From: Armigeres subalbatus
Taxonomy: Eukaryota > Arthropoda > Insecta > Diptera > Culicidae
Direction of reading: 5' to 3'
DNA length: 64,000 nucleotides
Assembly (NCBI RefSeq): GCF_024139115.2
Contig: NC_085140.1
Coordinates: 331,573,953 to 331,637,952, forward strand
In this document: positions 1 to 11,605 of the stretch, in pieces
Layout: each line of letters begins with the position of its first letter
Position numbering within the stretch: position 1 is the first letter of the stretch
Made by a program: the position numbers and the translations under genes
Notes under the pieces: model-generated
Told to the model about the DNA's origin: nothing
Database searches by the model: none
What the model saw: the letters and a program-made list of their open reading frames with translations, nothing else

Positions 1-7
1 CCAATTA

Positions 8-246
8 CAGTATCCCCCCGCTTATCCGGACCTCGCTAGTCCGACGACTCGTTAGTCCGGATCTCGCTAATTCGGAATTTTCCGGATTAAAAAGTATCAA
101 CACCCATTTAAACACATTATGCTGTCAGTTTTCAAATTTGTGCTGTGATTTTGTTTTGGTTCATTTGTATGGATTTGACAGTCGGATTAACGAGAGAAAC
201 CCCGATAGTCCGGCAATACATTTGTCGGATCAGCGGGGGTATACTG
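8..246. mobile_element. pogo/Tigger-like MITE
   Basis: The ends are inverted repeats: the left begins CAGTATCCCCCCGCTTATCC and the right end, read on the other strand, begins CAGTATACCCCCGCTGATCC. The element is flanked by TA at 6-7 and 247-248. TA duplication and a CAGTA start followed by an ATCCGGAC-type motif are typical of pogo/Tigger elements. No transposase is visible in 239 bp, so it is non-autonomous. The family assignment is inference; the TIR and TA duplication are seen directly. Confidence 0.7.
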
Positions 247-248
247 TA

Positions 249-2230
249 TTATACAGTTTCTGCAAGGTTCTTATGCAGAACTGTATTAAAATCTGCCATC
301 CGCTGGTTGGGTGTAGTATATAAGTTTTATTACTAATTTTTCCTCATAGGTTTTAGCATGGAAGGGACAACGAGCGACAAATTATTTTCTCATGATTCAA
401 TGGCGTTAGCCTTATAGTTTTGAATAGGGTAATTTGATTTGCACAAATTTGCACGTTTTGTAGATTTTTTGTACTGAAAAATGAAATATATAAGATATAA
501 AAATAATGTTTTTTTAGCAAAACGTGTCTTTTTTTATAGCCCTTCAAATAGTAGAACATTTGAAAATTGTAGAAAAGCAATACAAAAAGTTATTTAAAGA
601 AAAGTGATTTTGAGTTTATTTTTTGAAAAAATCAATTTTGGCCACTGAAATTTAGAGATAGACCTATAGTGTCACATCCAAAAAATCAAGAATATTGAAT
701 GGAATCACTTTGCTGAAGAACGTATAGGTTCAAAATGCTTTTCTACGCGCCAAAATAATTTCGATCACGTTTTCCGTAAAAGGAAACAGTGTGCAGTGGC
801 AACTTTATTGCCACCAATGTTGTCCCGCTTGACGGGCAGTGGCAACTATATTGCCACCAATTTTTCAATGTTTCTGAAAAAAGAAAAAAGAAAAAGGCTC
901 AAAATAATTTTCTTATCAAAATGTTTCTGAGCTGTTTATTGTATAACAAACATACATTTGAGTTTAATTTACCGGTGATGGATCGACTGTATGTAAATAT
1001 TTTCCCATTGAAAAATACACAATTCCCGTGTCGAAACGTCGGGTAAATAATAAACTTGTCGTGAAAATTGTAAGACTAAGTTCAATAAACAGAATACGAG
1101 TTTAATACCCTGTCAACATTGTGTCGGTGTCCTATTGTTGTTTTTGTTAATTTATTGTTTAGATTTGTCTGCCTTATAGAGGGTTAAACAATCAGAGCTT
1201 CAGACTTAGTACTTATTCACTTTAAACATGACCATGCAATGATAATTGAGGAAAAGAGGTAAGGCTTTGAAAACTGTAGGGAGAGATCCCCCAGCGCCGG
1301 ACACCTCCCAGCACCGTACACTTCTCAAAACGATACTTGCAGAGGTCCTTCCACCATCTAATGTAGTGCAAAGGATAGCTATTTCAAAGTTCTTTACCTG
1401 TAGGAAAAATTTGATCTTTAGGTTGAAAGCTTTGTTGAAAATTTAGGATTGAAAAAAAAGATGGTCAAAATTTTCTTTTTTTACCTTACCTTAGAAGGTT
1501 TGATTCAACAAGATCAAATTTGATCGGAAGCATTCTAATCATGTAGAGAATTGTTGAATAACGATCATGATTTGTTAGATATGTTATGTAATTGTGGTGC
1601 AAAATCAATTTCGTCTATCCAGCTGCTGTCCCCCAGCTGTCCGGACAGTGAGATTCTTATGTAAGCAAATAGTCATTCGTGAACCTGTTTTGTTAAACTT
1701 ACTTCAATTTAATTGCTTCTTCTTACTAAAGTTTCAGGAAGCTACAGAAATAAGTAAAACAAAAATTTTAAGATGGCATTGATAAAAGGTGAGAATTCTG
1801 AGTAGGATGTAAGAAATTTAGCTGGAGAGTCGAATAAGCTCTATTAACAGCTTTTAATATCCACAATTCAAAGCAAGTGAAAAATATCGCTATTCGTCTC
1901 TACTCATATAATAGCAACTTCGCTATATTTGAACATGATGCAAAAGTGTCCGGTACTAGGGTACGCTTTTCTGAAAGGTGAAATTTTCCACCAAAATTCA
2001 TCATTAAAATACATTGTCCATCCAAATCAATAGTTTTTCGAAAACTGTGCGCATTGCGTCTGAAGTTTGTGTGAGAATCAGTATGGGAAAACGTATATTT
2101 TTTCATTTTTACTCATAGAAGTTTCAGTTCATCGTAAACCAAGTGGTCATTTTGTTAAGTACCTTCAACCTTTATTGGAGTACTTTCAACATTTCGTATT
2201 CAAGAAAATTGGACTTACATTATGCTTTAC
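249..2230. other. AT-rich intergenic DNA, no gene recognised
   Basis: Only short open frames with no recognisable protein features. Two near-identical short hairpin-prone blocks (GTGGCAACTTTATTGCCACC and a variant) sit about 45 bp apart near 796-865. No RNA gene or complete mobile element was recognised. Confidence 0.5.
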
Positions 2231-2317
2231 TTACTTACTTATGGGTCCTGTACACCTAGCCTCCGGTGGTACACACTGATACACACCTTGTTTCGCTAGC
2301 GTATAACAGCACAGATT

Positions 2318-2985
2318 TCACGTTAGAGTTGAACATTCGTATTTGGTGCGTTCAATTATCTGCCTGTTTTCCAGATATTTCTTAAACTCGCAAAGGCAGC
2401 CCTTGCTTTCTTGGACACAACTAAAATCTCTAGCAGTAGCTTCGGTATTGACGCGTGTTATACGTCGGATCCTGGGCAGATCACGCCGAGGTGGTGGTGG
2501 CCTGGTTGGCACTTGAAAAAAATGTTCGAAGTGCTCGAACCAGCGGTTCAGCTGGTCAGTTGAGTCAGTCAATAATTCGCGTCTTTCACTGGCATCGCTT
2601 AAGGTCACTCTGACAGAATCCAAGTTTCAACAGAAACTGACAGAATCCAAGTTCGCGTTTTCGGGGCACACCACTCGATACGGAAGCAACGCACAACTGT
2701 CGTCGACATGAGCGTTTCGCTTCCTTCTCCAGAGCCGAATATCGCCGAGCTCCTCTGGTTTTTGATCGCTCTATCGCGGCTTTGGCTTCTCTTTGCTCCT
2801 CTATCTTTCTCCAGGTTCATCGGTGATCCATTGTTTTCTCTGGGTATCCATTCGCTGCCATATTCCGGAATATCTGCAGCACGCGTCTCCAGTTCTTCAA
2901 TGAAGGACCGTTTCACCGTGGCATCTTCCAGTCGGTGTGTGTTGTGCTGTGGATTCGGTATATATCGACGATGACGACATTCCAA
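2318..2985 (-). pseudogene. Non-LTR retrotransposon ORF2 fragment (linker before RT)
   Basis: Two overlapping frames on the minus strand carry blocks that I recognise from the stretch between endonuclease and reverse transcriptase of mosquito RTE-like non-LTR elements: THRLEDATVKRSFIEELETR near the upstream end and LLTDSTDQLNRWFEHFEHFF followed by a Pro/Arg-rich stretch near the downstream end. The frame changes around 2605-2625, so it is broken. Neither the catalytic RT motifs nor the endonuclease are present. A 3'-terminal fragment of a similar family lies at 61790-62105. It is a dead fragment, and the exact clade is uncertain. Confidence 0.6.
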
Positions 2986-3676
2986 AAGATCGATCTACTA
3001 GATAACGTGAGCTGAACTAGAGAACGTATTTCCTGAAAATTGATCACTGGCTTGACTTAACCTCCTAGAGTGTTCAAAACTATCATACAATGCGATATAG
3101 GACTCAAATAATGCATCCGTCCCGAAAGGGTTAAGGTGCTTACCCTTAACCGATTTGCTCGCAACAAGATTTTTCTTGCATGATTCAAACTATTGAGTGG
3201 TTGCTGATAGTGTTTGAAGATATTATGGAAAATAAATCGATTCTTGTCAGGACAACCATTATATTCGCAAGAAACTAAAATGCTGTACTGACTGTAGCAA
3301 ATTCATCACCAGTTAAATTTTCTCGCAAGATTCTGAGTTTGGCCATGTGCTGTTAGTGATTTAAAAGGCGTATTTTTAAGACGAGTAACAAGAGAGTTGA
3401 TCCGATTCGAACTTTCGTCAATTTCATCATCAGAATCGGAATCGGAATCATCGAGTCAGTGTCGGGCCGAACGAAAGCCGTCGGAAAAAAACCAGTTCAA
3501 AATTTAAAAATCCGTGAACAAAAAGTTTTATGATTACTCGAAAAATCATGTAAAATAAAGCAACTTTGCAAAATTTTTGTTTGGGGGTTTTTTACAGGAC
3601 CGTGTAAAATCGGGTGTATCTTCTTCTTCTTCTATGGCTCTACAGGGGATGGACAAAATAATTAGGATAGGCAAAT

Positions 3677-3940
3677 TTAGGGTAAAATTAGATGTGTTGT
3701 AACTATCTTAGTTATCATCCGATTTTGACAATTCAGGCATGCCCGAACTAGAAAATTAATGCAGTTTGACGGTATGTCCATGGAACTGACTATGGCCACC
3801 GGATTCCGGAGATATTCCGGGTTTTTCGGAGGTAGGTTCAAAACCGTAAATTTGAGGTGGATATTAGGAGAAGTTGTGGGTAAAAATTGAATAATATTAG
3901 TAACCACAAATGAAGTAGGGCTCTTGCTGATTGGAACCAT
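3677..3940 (-). other. 87-aa ORF in left arm of foldback
   Basis: An open frame of 87 codons whose translation is identical to that of the mirror copy at 7362-7625. I recognise no domain. The nucleotide copies differ at as little as one synonymous site that I could see. Because the arms are inverted copies, identity is expected from arm homogenisation and is not evidence of coding function. Confidence 0.3.
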
Positions 3941-4149
3941 ATATTGAGATTTGGAATCGGACCAGAATCAAGTGAGATATGGCCATTTCTTTATAATCGG
4001 TTCCGATCGATACTTATCAAAGGGTCAGGCCACAACTTCATTTTGAATCTCGCTTTTGATAGATCGGCCACTATGATTTTATTCTAGAAGGGCTCTACTG
4101 TGTCCAGAATGAAAAATCAATTGAATAAACGTATCCTGGAGTCGCTGGG

Positions 4150-5790
4150 ATGTCCCCGGGAACCTGTGAATGGGGACTTTTAAGTCTTAGCACCAAAATC
4201 AGTCATTCGACGGCTCTTTTTTCATGGTTTTCGATCAGGAAGCGAAGTATGAATATAATATGACCCCTTGACGGTTCTGACCGCTTCCAGGAGCTACGGA
4301 TTGCCCCTGGGAACCTGTTGAAGACGACATTTAAGTTTTACCACCGAAATCAGTCATTCGGCGGCTCTTTTTTCATGGTTTTCGATCAGGAAGCGAAGTA
4401 TGAATAGAAAATGGTCAATTTACGGTTCTGACCGCTTCCAGAACCTACAGGATCTATGGATTGGCCCCGGGGAACCTGTGGAAGGGGACATTTTAGTTTT
4501 ACCACCAAAACCGGTCGATCGACGGCTCTTTTTTCATGGTTTTCGATCAGGAAGCGAAATATGAATATAAAATGGTCCATTGATGGCTCTGACCGCTTTC
4601 TTGATCTACGTATTGGCCCCGGGGAACATGTGGAAGGGGACATTTTAGTTTTAGCACCAAAACCAGCCATTCGACAGCTCTTAGTTCATGGTTATCTATC
4701 AGGAAGCGAAGTACGAAAATAAAATGGATCATTGACGGCTCTGACCACTTCCAGGACCCAAGGATTGCCCCTGGGGAACCTGTGGATGGGGACATTTTAG
4801 TTTTACCACCAAAATCGGTCGTTCGACGGCTCTTTTTTCATGGTTTTCGATCAGGAAGCGAAGTATAAATATAAAATGGTCCATTGTCGGCTCTGACCGC
4901 TTCCAGGATCTACGGATTGGCCCGGGGAACCTGTGGAAGGGGACATTTTAGTTTTAGCACCAAAACCAGCCATTCGACAGCTCTTCATTCATGGTTATCG
5001 ATCAGGAAGCGTAGTACGAAAATAAAATGGATCATTGACGGCTCTTAGGGGCCCTCCTTAGCCGTGCGGTAAGACGCGCGGCTACAAAGCAAGACCATGC
5101 TGAGGGTGGCTGGGTTCGATTCCCGGTGCTGGTCTAGGCAATTTTCGGATTGGAAATTGTCTCGACTTCCCTGGGCATACAAGTATCATCGTGCTAGCCT
5201 CATGATATACGAATGCAAAAATGGTAACCTGGCTTAGAAACCTCGCAGTTAATAACTGTGGAAGTGCCTAATGAACACTAAGCTGCGAGGCGGCTCTGTC
5301 CTATTGTGGGGATGTAATGCCAATAAGAAGAAGAAGATTGACGGCTCTGACCCCTTCCAGGATCTACGGATTGGCCCCTGGGAACCTGTGGAAGGGGATA
5401 TTTTACTTTTGCCACAAAAACCAGTCGTTTGACGGCTCTTTTTTCATGGTTTTCGATCAGGAAGCGAAATATGAATATAAAATGGTCCATTGACGGCTCT
5501 GACCGTTTCCAGGATCTACGGATTGGCCTCGAAAAACCTGTGGGAGGGAATATTTTAATTTTACCACCAAAATCAGCCATTTGACAAAATTCATAGTTAT
5601 CAATCAGGAAGCGAAGTACGAAAATAAAATGGATCATTGACGGCTCTGACCGCTTCCAGGACCCACGAATTGCCCCCGGGGAACCTGTGGAAAGGAACAT
5701 ATAAGTTTTAGCACTAAAATCAGTTATTCCACGTTTTTTTTATAGGTTTTCTATCAGGAAGCAAAGTATAAATATAAAAGGACCATTGAG
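4150..5790 (+). repeat. Tandem ~151-bp repeat array, left arm
   Basis: The landmark AGCGAAGTATGAATA and its variants recur at about 4241, 4392, 4553, 4705, 4857, 5008, 5462 (after the inserted SINE), 5610 and 5760, a spacing of 148-161 bp with a mode near 151. Each unit also holds a GACGGCTCT motif, a CCCGGGGAACCTGTGG-like motif and TTTTAGTTTTACCACC. Confidence 0.9.
5046..5336 (+). mobile_element. Feilai-type tRNA-derived SINE (copy 1)
   Basis: A complete SINE of 291 bp: GGGGCCC start, A-box-like TTAGCCGTGCGGTAAGA, B-box-like GGGTTCGATTCCC near 5110, a conserved body and an (AAG)n tail. The 12-bp duplication ATTGACGGCTCT flanks it (5034-5045, 5337-5348). It inserted into a repeat unit of the foldback arm. 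Transcription would be by RNA polymerase III from the internal boxes. Confidence 0.92.
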
Positions 5791-5799
5791 CTATCTGTA

Positions 5800-7150
5800 G
5801 GTCCAGAAAACGGTCAGAGCCGTCAATGGTCCATTTCTTGTTCATACTTCACATTCTGATTGAAATCCATGAAAAAAAAGCCGTCCAATGATTGGTTTTT
5901 GTGCTAAAACTAAAATGTCCCCTTCCACAGTTCCCCGGGGGCAATTCGTAAGTCCTGGAAGCGGTCAGATCCATTAATGGTCCAATTTATACTCATACTT
6001 CGCTTTCTGATAAAAAATCACAAAAAAAAAGCCGTCGAGATATTGGTTTTGGTGCTGCAACTTAAATGTTCCTTTCCACTGGTTTTCCGGGGGGAATCTG
6101 TAGGTCCTGAGAGCGGTCAGAGTCATCAATGGTCAATTTTATATTAATACTTTGCTTATATTAAAGAAGAGCTGTCGAATGATTGATGTTGGTGTAAAAC
6201 TAAAATGTCACCTTCCACAGGTTCCTCGGGGCAACCAGTAGGTCCTGGAAGCGGTAAGAGCCATCAATGGACCATTTTATATTCATACTTCGCTTCCTGG
6301 TCGAAAACCATGAAAAAAGAGCCGTCGAACGACTGTTTTTTTTTTTGGTAAAACTAAAATGTCCCCTTCCATAAGTTCCCCGGGGCCAATACGTAGATTC
6401 TGGAAACGGTCAGAGCCGTCAATGGACCATTTTCTATTCATACTTCGCTTCCTGATCGAAAACCATGAAAAAAGAGCCGTCGAATGACTGGTTTTGGTGG
6501 TAAAACTAAAATGTCCCCTTCCACAGGTTCCCCGAGGCCAATCCGTAGGTCCTGGAAGCGGTCAGAGCCGCCAATGGACCATTTTCTATTCATACTTCGC
6601 TTCCTGGTCGAAAACCATGAAAAAAGAGCCGTCGAACGACTGTTTTTTTTTTTGGTAAAACTAAAATGTCCCCTTCCATAAGTTCCCCGGGGCCAATACG
6701 TAGATTCTGGAAACGGTCAGAGCCGTCAATGGACCATTTTCTATTCATACTTCGCTTCCTGATCGAAAACCATGAAAAAAGAGCCGTCGAATGACTGGTT
6801 TTGGTGGTAAAACTAAAATGTCCCCTTCCAGAGGTTCCCCGAGGCCAATCCGTAGGTCCTGTAAGCGGTCAGAACCGTAAATTGACCATTTTATATTCAT
6901 ACTTCGCTTCCTGATCGAAAACCATGAAAAAAAGAGCCGTCGAATGACTGATTTTGGTGGTAAAACTAAAATGTCTTTTTCAACAGGTTCCCCGGGGCCA
7001 ATCCGTAGATCCTGGAGGCGGTCAGAGCCATCAATGGACCATCTTATATTCATACTTCGCTTCCTGATCTAAAACCATGAAAAAAGAGCCGTCGAATGAC
7101 TGGTTTTGGTGGTAAAACTAAAATGTCCCCTTCCACAGGTTCCCCGGGGA
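5800..7150 (-). repeat. Tandem ~151-bp repeat array, right arm
   Basis: The same unit as in the left arm but in inverted orientation (recurrent TATTCATACTTCGCTTCCTG). Two stretches near 6330-6450 and 6625-6750 are almost identical to each other, showing recent duplication of a unit block inside the arm. Confidence 0.9.
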
Positions 7151-8414
7151 CATCCCAGCGACTCAGGATACGTTTATTCAATTGATTTTCATTCTGGACA
7201 CAGTAGAGCCCTTCTAGAATAAAATCATAGTGGACCATCTATCAAAAAGCGAAATTCAAATGAAGTTGTGGCCTGGCCCCTTTGATAAGTATCGATCGGA
7301 ACCGATTTTAAGGAAATGGCCATATCTCACTTGATTCTGGTCCGATTCCAAATCTCAATATATGGTTCCAATCAGCAAGAGCCCTACTTCATTTGTGGTT
7401 ACTAATATTATTCAATTTTTACCCACAACTTCTCCTAATATCCACCTTAAATTTACGGTTTTGAACCTACCTCCGAAAAACCCGGAATATCTCCGGAATC
7501 CGGTGGCCATAGTCAGTTCCATGGACATACCGTCAAACTGCATTAATTTTCTAGTTCGGGCATGCCTGAATTGTCAAAATCGGATGATAACTAAGATAGT
7601 TACAACACATCTAATTTTACCCTAAATTTGCCTATCCTAATTATTTTGTCCATCCCCTGTACGTTCCAACTGGAAGTTGGCCTGCTTTCCAACTTAGTAT
7701 TCTATTAGCATTTCCTCAGTTATTAATTGAAAGCTTTTCTATGCCCGCCATTGCATGAGTATGTATCTTGTGTGGCAAGTACAATGGATACACTATGCCC
7801 AGGGTGTCGAGAATGTTTCCCACCCGAAAACATCCTAGACCGGACCGAGAATCGAACTCGCCATCTTCGGATTGGCAATCCTATGCCTTTGCTCGCAAGG
7901 CTACTGGAGACCCCTTGAAAATCGGGTGTATATGGTGTCGATTTAATTTAAATTCCAATAATTTTACCAGAGATCGAAATGAAAAACAATAAAACACGTT
8001 TGATTCAACGGAGAAATTAACGTGGATCATTAGTGAAAATGACGAATAATAAAGCACATTAGATCTAGAACATACACAAACATTTTGTACATCATTTTCA
8101 GAGTATATTCATGTTGGTCGGACATCTTGGATTTCAAAATAAGTGTCAAAAATTGGTTTTCAAAATCTATTCATCGATCTCGATTAATGATATCTCATAT
8201 TGTATGGTTTCGTTTCATTGTTGATATCACGAAATTGCTGTTTTCCTTTGAAAAAATTGATTTTTTTTCAAGAATTGCATAAAATCTATAATCTGCGTAA
8301 CAAAACATTTTTTTTTCCTAAAATCAATCAAAAATCAATATTTAGCCGTTTTCACGTGTTTTCTGACCTTTTTGAGAAACTCGGCTCGATTAACTAAGAT
8401 CTCATGAAAGTGCA

Positions 8415-8935
8415 AGCACATATGGGTCCCCTCGTCAGTGTTCGGTTCGGTTTCGGTGTAACTCTTTCTTGCCTCAACCAACTCCGACTAGTACAGGAAC
8501 GTTGGACTGCGTCGGAACCACAAACGCCATGCCACAAACTGTTTATACCGACGGTGATCGGAGTGAATCCACGACAGCATCGTGATCGAATCGGACCACA
8601 TGAAGCTCTGCTTGCTTCTGCAGACGTGGTATCGACATGTATTGCAATGGCGCCACCTTGGACCTCGACATCATGATCGAACATAACGGTCCGCGTCGTG
8701 CACGTGTTTGTAGATGCGTCCTAGCTTGCGTATACAAACACGTGCAGTTGCAGACTGTCTTGTTGCAGCGAAAGTCTGCCACGAAAATGAAAATAGAAGC
8801 AAGGAATAAATTTACGGGATCCTTTGTATCTAGTTGTCCATTTTTTCGCTTCATCGAACTGTTAGTCCCACTCGCATCCGCTACGCAGCTTCCCGTAGAA
8901 CGTGAAAGCGGGTAGCAGTCCTAACGGGTCGAAAA
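8415..8935 (-). pseudogene. BEL/Pao retrotransposon pol fragment
   Basis: Minus-strand frames contain, in order, the blocks DPLGLLPAFTFYGKL, LQLHVFVYA, KVAPLQYMSIPRL and SDSITMLSWIHSDHRRYKQF. This is the order of the RT-connection to RNase H region of BEL/Pao LTR retrotransposon polyproteins. The blocks lie in different frames with a stop after GCEWD, so the copy has frameshifts and is dead. No LTRs were found close by. The neighbouring 8936-9060 may be more of the same, too decayed to support. Confidence 0.8.
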
Positions 8936-9321
8936 AAAAACTTATTACGTAGCTCTTTTACGAACGTTTTCATCATCAGCTTCTCGCCGAACAGAACGGC
9001 ATCAGATCATCAGTCTCTCAGTTTGGTGGAAAACGAAAGCTCGTTACTTACCGGGCTCCACACGATTCTCAACACTCGCTTGGATCTGGACTTCTGATCT
9101 TCTCTTAATAATGCACATGGGTTCATCTTTCGTGCTCCCTAACATGATCTACAGGAAAACTTTGGAAACGAACACGATGAGCTCGTTAACCCAAATATGT
9201 CGCTTCTTGCGTGTAGCCTTTGATTAAAAGGTCGGCATTGATGAGCGGCAATGAAGTCTGTCATACAGCTTGGGATCTCTTCTCAGGCGTTTGTCCAGAC
9301 ACGTCAGTTGCTGACCGCCAT

Positions 9322-9606
9322 TCTTCTTCTTCATTGGCCTTACATCCCCCATTGGGACATTGCCGCCTCGCAGCTTAGTGTTCACTTAAGCACTTCCACA
9401 GTTATTAACTGCGAGGTTTCTAAGCCAAATTACCATTTCTGCATTCGTATATCATGAGGCTAACACGATGATACTTTTATGCCCAGGGAAGTCGAGACAA
9501 TTTCCAAACCGAAAATTGCCTAGACCGGCACCGGGAATCAAACCCGCCACCCTCAGCATGGTCTTGCTTTGTAGCCGCGCATCTTACCGCACGACTAAGG
9601 AGGGCC
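9322..9606 (-). mobile_element. Feilai-type SINE (copy 2)
   Basis: The same family as at 5046, inverted: TTCTTCTTC at the left end and GGGCC at the right. An 11-bp duplication CTGACCGCCAT flanks it at 9311-9321 and 9607-9617. Full length. Confidence 0.92.
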
Positions 9607-9617
9607 CTGACCGCCAT

Positions 9618-11260
9618 AGCTGTTGAAAAAATCAGTATTATCGTTCTTCCCCAGCAAACTCGTCTCGAAACGATAGCCGATTCTCCTATTGTCTTCTTCC
9701 GGCTGCCGGCGTGTAGTGGCTCTTCAGGAGTCAAGTAGCTCGTGATTCGACACCTACATGAATGATATTCGACGATTCTGCTGTTCGCATTTTTCGGTCC
9801 TCTCGGCCCGTATGCAGACCAACTTAGCTGCTTCGGTCGGCCAATTAGCGACTCGAGCGGTGAATATGTGAATATCCTTAAACCCGATCACCCAACCCGA
9901 AACACATCCAAGGCCGGACTGAGAATCGGACTCGGAATCTCTGGATAGGCTATGGATACTACTTAGTTTGCAAGGCTAACTGGAGACCCTCACTACTTAC
10001 TAGTGCATTTACATATACTTTCGGCAGCTGCTTCCATTGCAATGACGTAAAACGAGGCGTTGTTGCTTGCCGTTCATTCACTCAAATTAGTTAGTCAACC
10101 TTTCGTTTTCACTGAAAACTTCAAAGCATTTTAACTCCCAGAGTCCCAGGTAACGTTCAACATCTAACATATCATCCAAAGAAAAGGAATCTCGAATATT
10201 TGTCGAAGAGCAGGAGTTAACAATCTTAAAATGACTTTCACGCAAATCCATAACAATACAATCACAATTGAAACTCTTTATCTTGTTACCAAGCAGTAGC
10301 ATATCGGTTAATAATTATGACTTATTGGCAATAAGTTATTGCAAATTTATTTTTAATCGTTCCACTACTTACAGTTGTTTATGTAACCAACCGATAATAT
10401 CAACTTCTACTGTAAGATTACTGACTGATTCGTGTATTAATTCTTAAGATACGCTGTTTGCAAACTAAAGTTAACTTCCACAGTAGCTGCACAATAATGC
10501 AGTGAAATCAATGCCATAGTCCGGCGTAGTTTGCCAAATGCACCGCTTTTGCTGAAGTTATCACCGTGTAGAATCGATTTTTCGAATTGCTGTGAAATTG
10601 ACATTCTGTATATTAGGTATTGTTTAAACATTAAAATAATTAATTCAATTCTGAACGCCTAATTTTCATACAAGTCCGCGCTATGTTGTATTTTCTTCAA
10701 CACTGTCGAAAAACCCGAACGTTTGTACACAATACAACTGCCATACAATCGAGGCGGCATTTAAAATTCGTTTTATATGCAGATTTCTCTAAAAAATATT
10801 TCACATTTGCTTTCCTAAAAAATACTATTTTCGAGCATATTGGATCGTAGAAATGAACAAATTTTCAGGTTCGGTGTCTAATCACAAAAATTTGTTGAAG
10901 TTATTCAACTCAGTTTAGTTTGGCTATTCTAAGCAATTTGAGACATAATTTGGCTGATCAAACATCTATTGGCCGGGGTTCTGCCAAACCACAGCAAGCG
11001 GCTTTTCGACTGATTTGTGATATTTTGTTCACAAAAGCAAACGGAAATCATTTCATACGTACATTTGTTGGCGCGCGGATGGTTGCTTTTGAATTTGCTG
11101 TCACGTTTTTGTTCGTTCTCGCAAGAAATAGGTTCGGCTGAAGACTATATTTTTTTTCAATTTTGGAATTTCCCGAATACCGGGAAATAATTTTTGAGAT
11201 CCCGAAAATCCTGTTATACGCGAGACAAGAAAAAAGTCAAGGCAGTAATTTTCGTCTTTT
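9618..11260. other. Intergenic DNA with a SINE fragment and unrecognised ORFs
   Basis: A decayed piece of the SINE family seen at 7662-7917 lies at about 9897-9991. Two minus-strand frames, 10302-10087 (71 codons) and 10631-10437 (64 codons), have an unremarkable composition and no domain I recognise; the 71-codon one is acidic at its C-terminal half. Neither can be supported as a gene. The remainder is AT-rich. Confidence 0.4.
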
Positions 11261-11269
11261 CGTCATAGT

Positions 11270-11605
11270 TTCGAATGGATACACATGTGGAAGTGTTGGA
11301 TTGACAAATGGATTGCGAGTGATTTGACTATGCGTCCAATTTGGGAATCTCGAACTCATTCAGTAGCCGCTAGGTTGCGAAGGCCGACGGAGGTCCTTCG
11401 TAGCTTAGTTGGTTAAAGCACTAGTCTAGCGTACTGAGGGTCGTGGGTTCGAGTTCCATCGAAGGGAAAGTGGTTACCTCCATTACGTTTTTTAAATCAA
11501 TATCTTTCACATAATGTACATATTCACATATGAGTTTTCACAAAATTGTAAATTAATGTCCAAGTTGGGTGGTTTAATCCCCGGAAATAGGCAATTAACT
11601 TTGAT
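11270..11605 (+). mobile_element. tRNA-like SINE copy
   Basis: Positions ~11393-11467 fold as a tRNA-like head: acceptor CCTTCG/CGAAGG, D-stem GCTT/AAGC, an anticodon loop CTAGCGT (AGC) and a T-arm region GTGGGTTCGAGTTCCA. The body downstream to ~11600 and the sequence upstream match the arms of the inverted dimer at 15261-16047. The mismatched anticodon stem and the repeat context mark it as a SINE head and not a working tRNA gene. Confidence 0.6.

Larger units (their letters stand above)
3643..7659. mobile_element. 4.0-kb foldback element with Tc1-like termini
   Basis: Both ends start CAGGGGATGGACAAAATAAT (one on each strand) and the element is flanked by TA (3641-3642, 7660-7661), as for Tc1/mariner. 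The outer ~0.5 kb of each arm (3643-4150 and 7150-7659) are near-identical inverted repeats. Inside, both arms consist of about nine or ten tandem ~151-bp units, direct in the left arm (4150-5790) and inverted in the right (5800-7150). Removing the Feilai SINE at 5046-5336 gives two arms of about 1.85 kb each. No transposase is present. It looks like a foldback-type derivative of a Tc1-like element; mobilisation in trans is inference. Confidence 0.85.
3606..7931 (-). mobile_element. tRNA-derived SINE split by a foldback element
   Basis: A SINE in minus orientation occupies 3620-3642 and 7662-7917. Its AGA-rich tail appears as TTCTTCTTCTTCT at 3621-3633 and its tRNA-like head with a B-box-like GTTCGATTCTC (minus strand) lies near 7847-7857. 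The 14-bp duplication AAAATCGGGTGTAT flanks the whole composite at 3606-3619 and 7918-7931, which proves that the SINE inserted first and was then split by the 4.0-kb TA-flanked element at 3643-7659. Related fragments lie near 9897-9991, 50747-50845 and 60466-60615. Confidence 0.8.

Noticed and set aside
4150..7150. CRISPR-like array
   Set aside because: Units are ~151 bp with no short direct repeat and unique spacer pattern; the genome is eukaryotic and the array is part of foldback arms.
11393..11467. tRNA-Ala gene
   Set aside because: The anticodon stem is imperfect and the sequence is the head of a repeated SINE-like element also found at 15261-16047.
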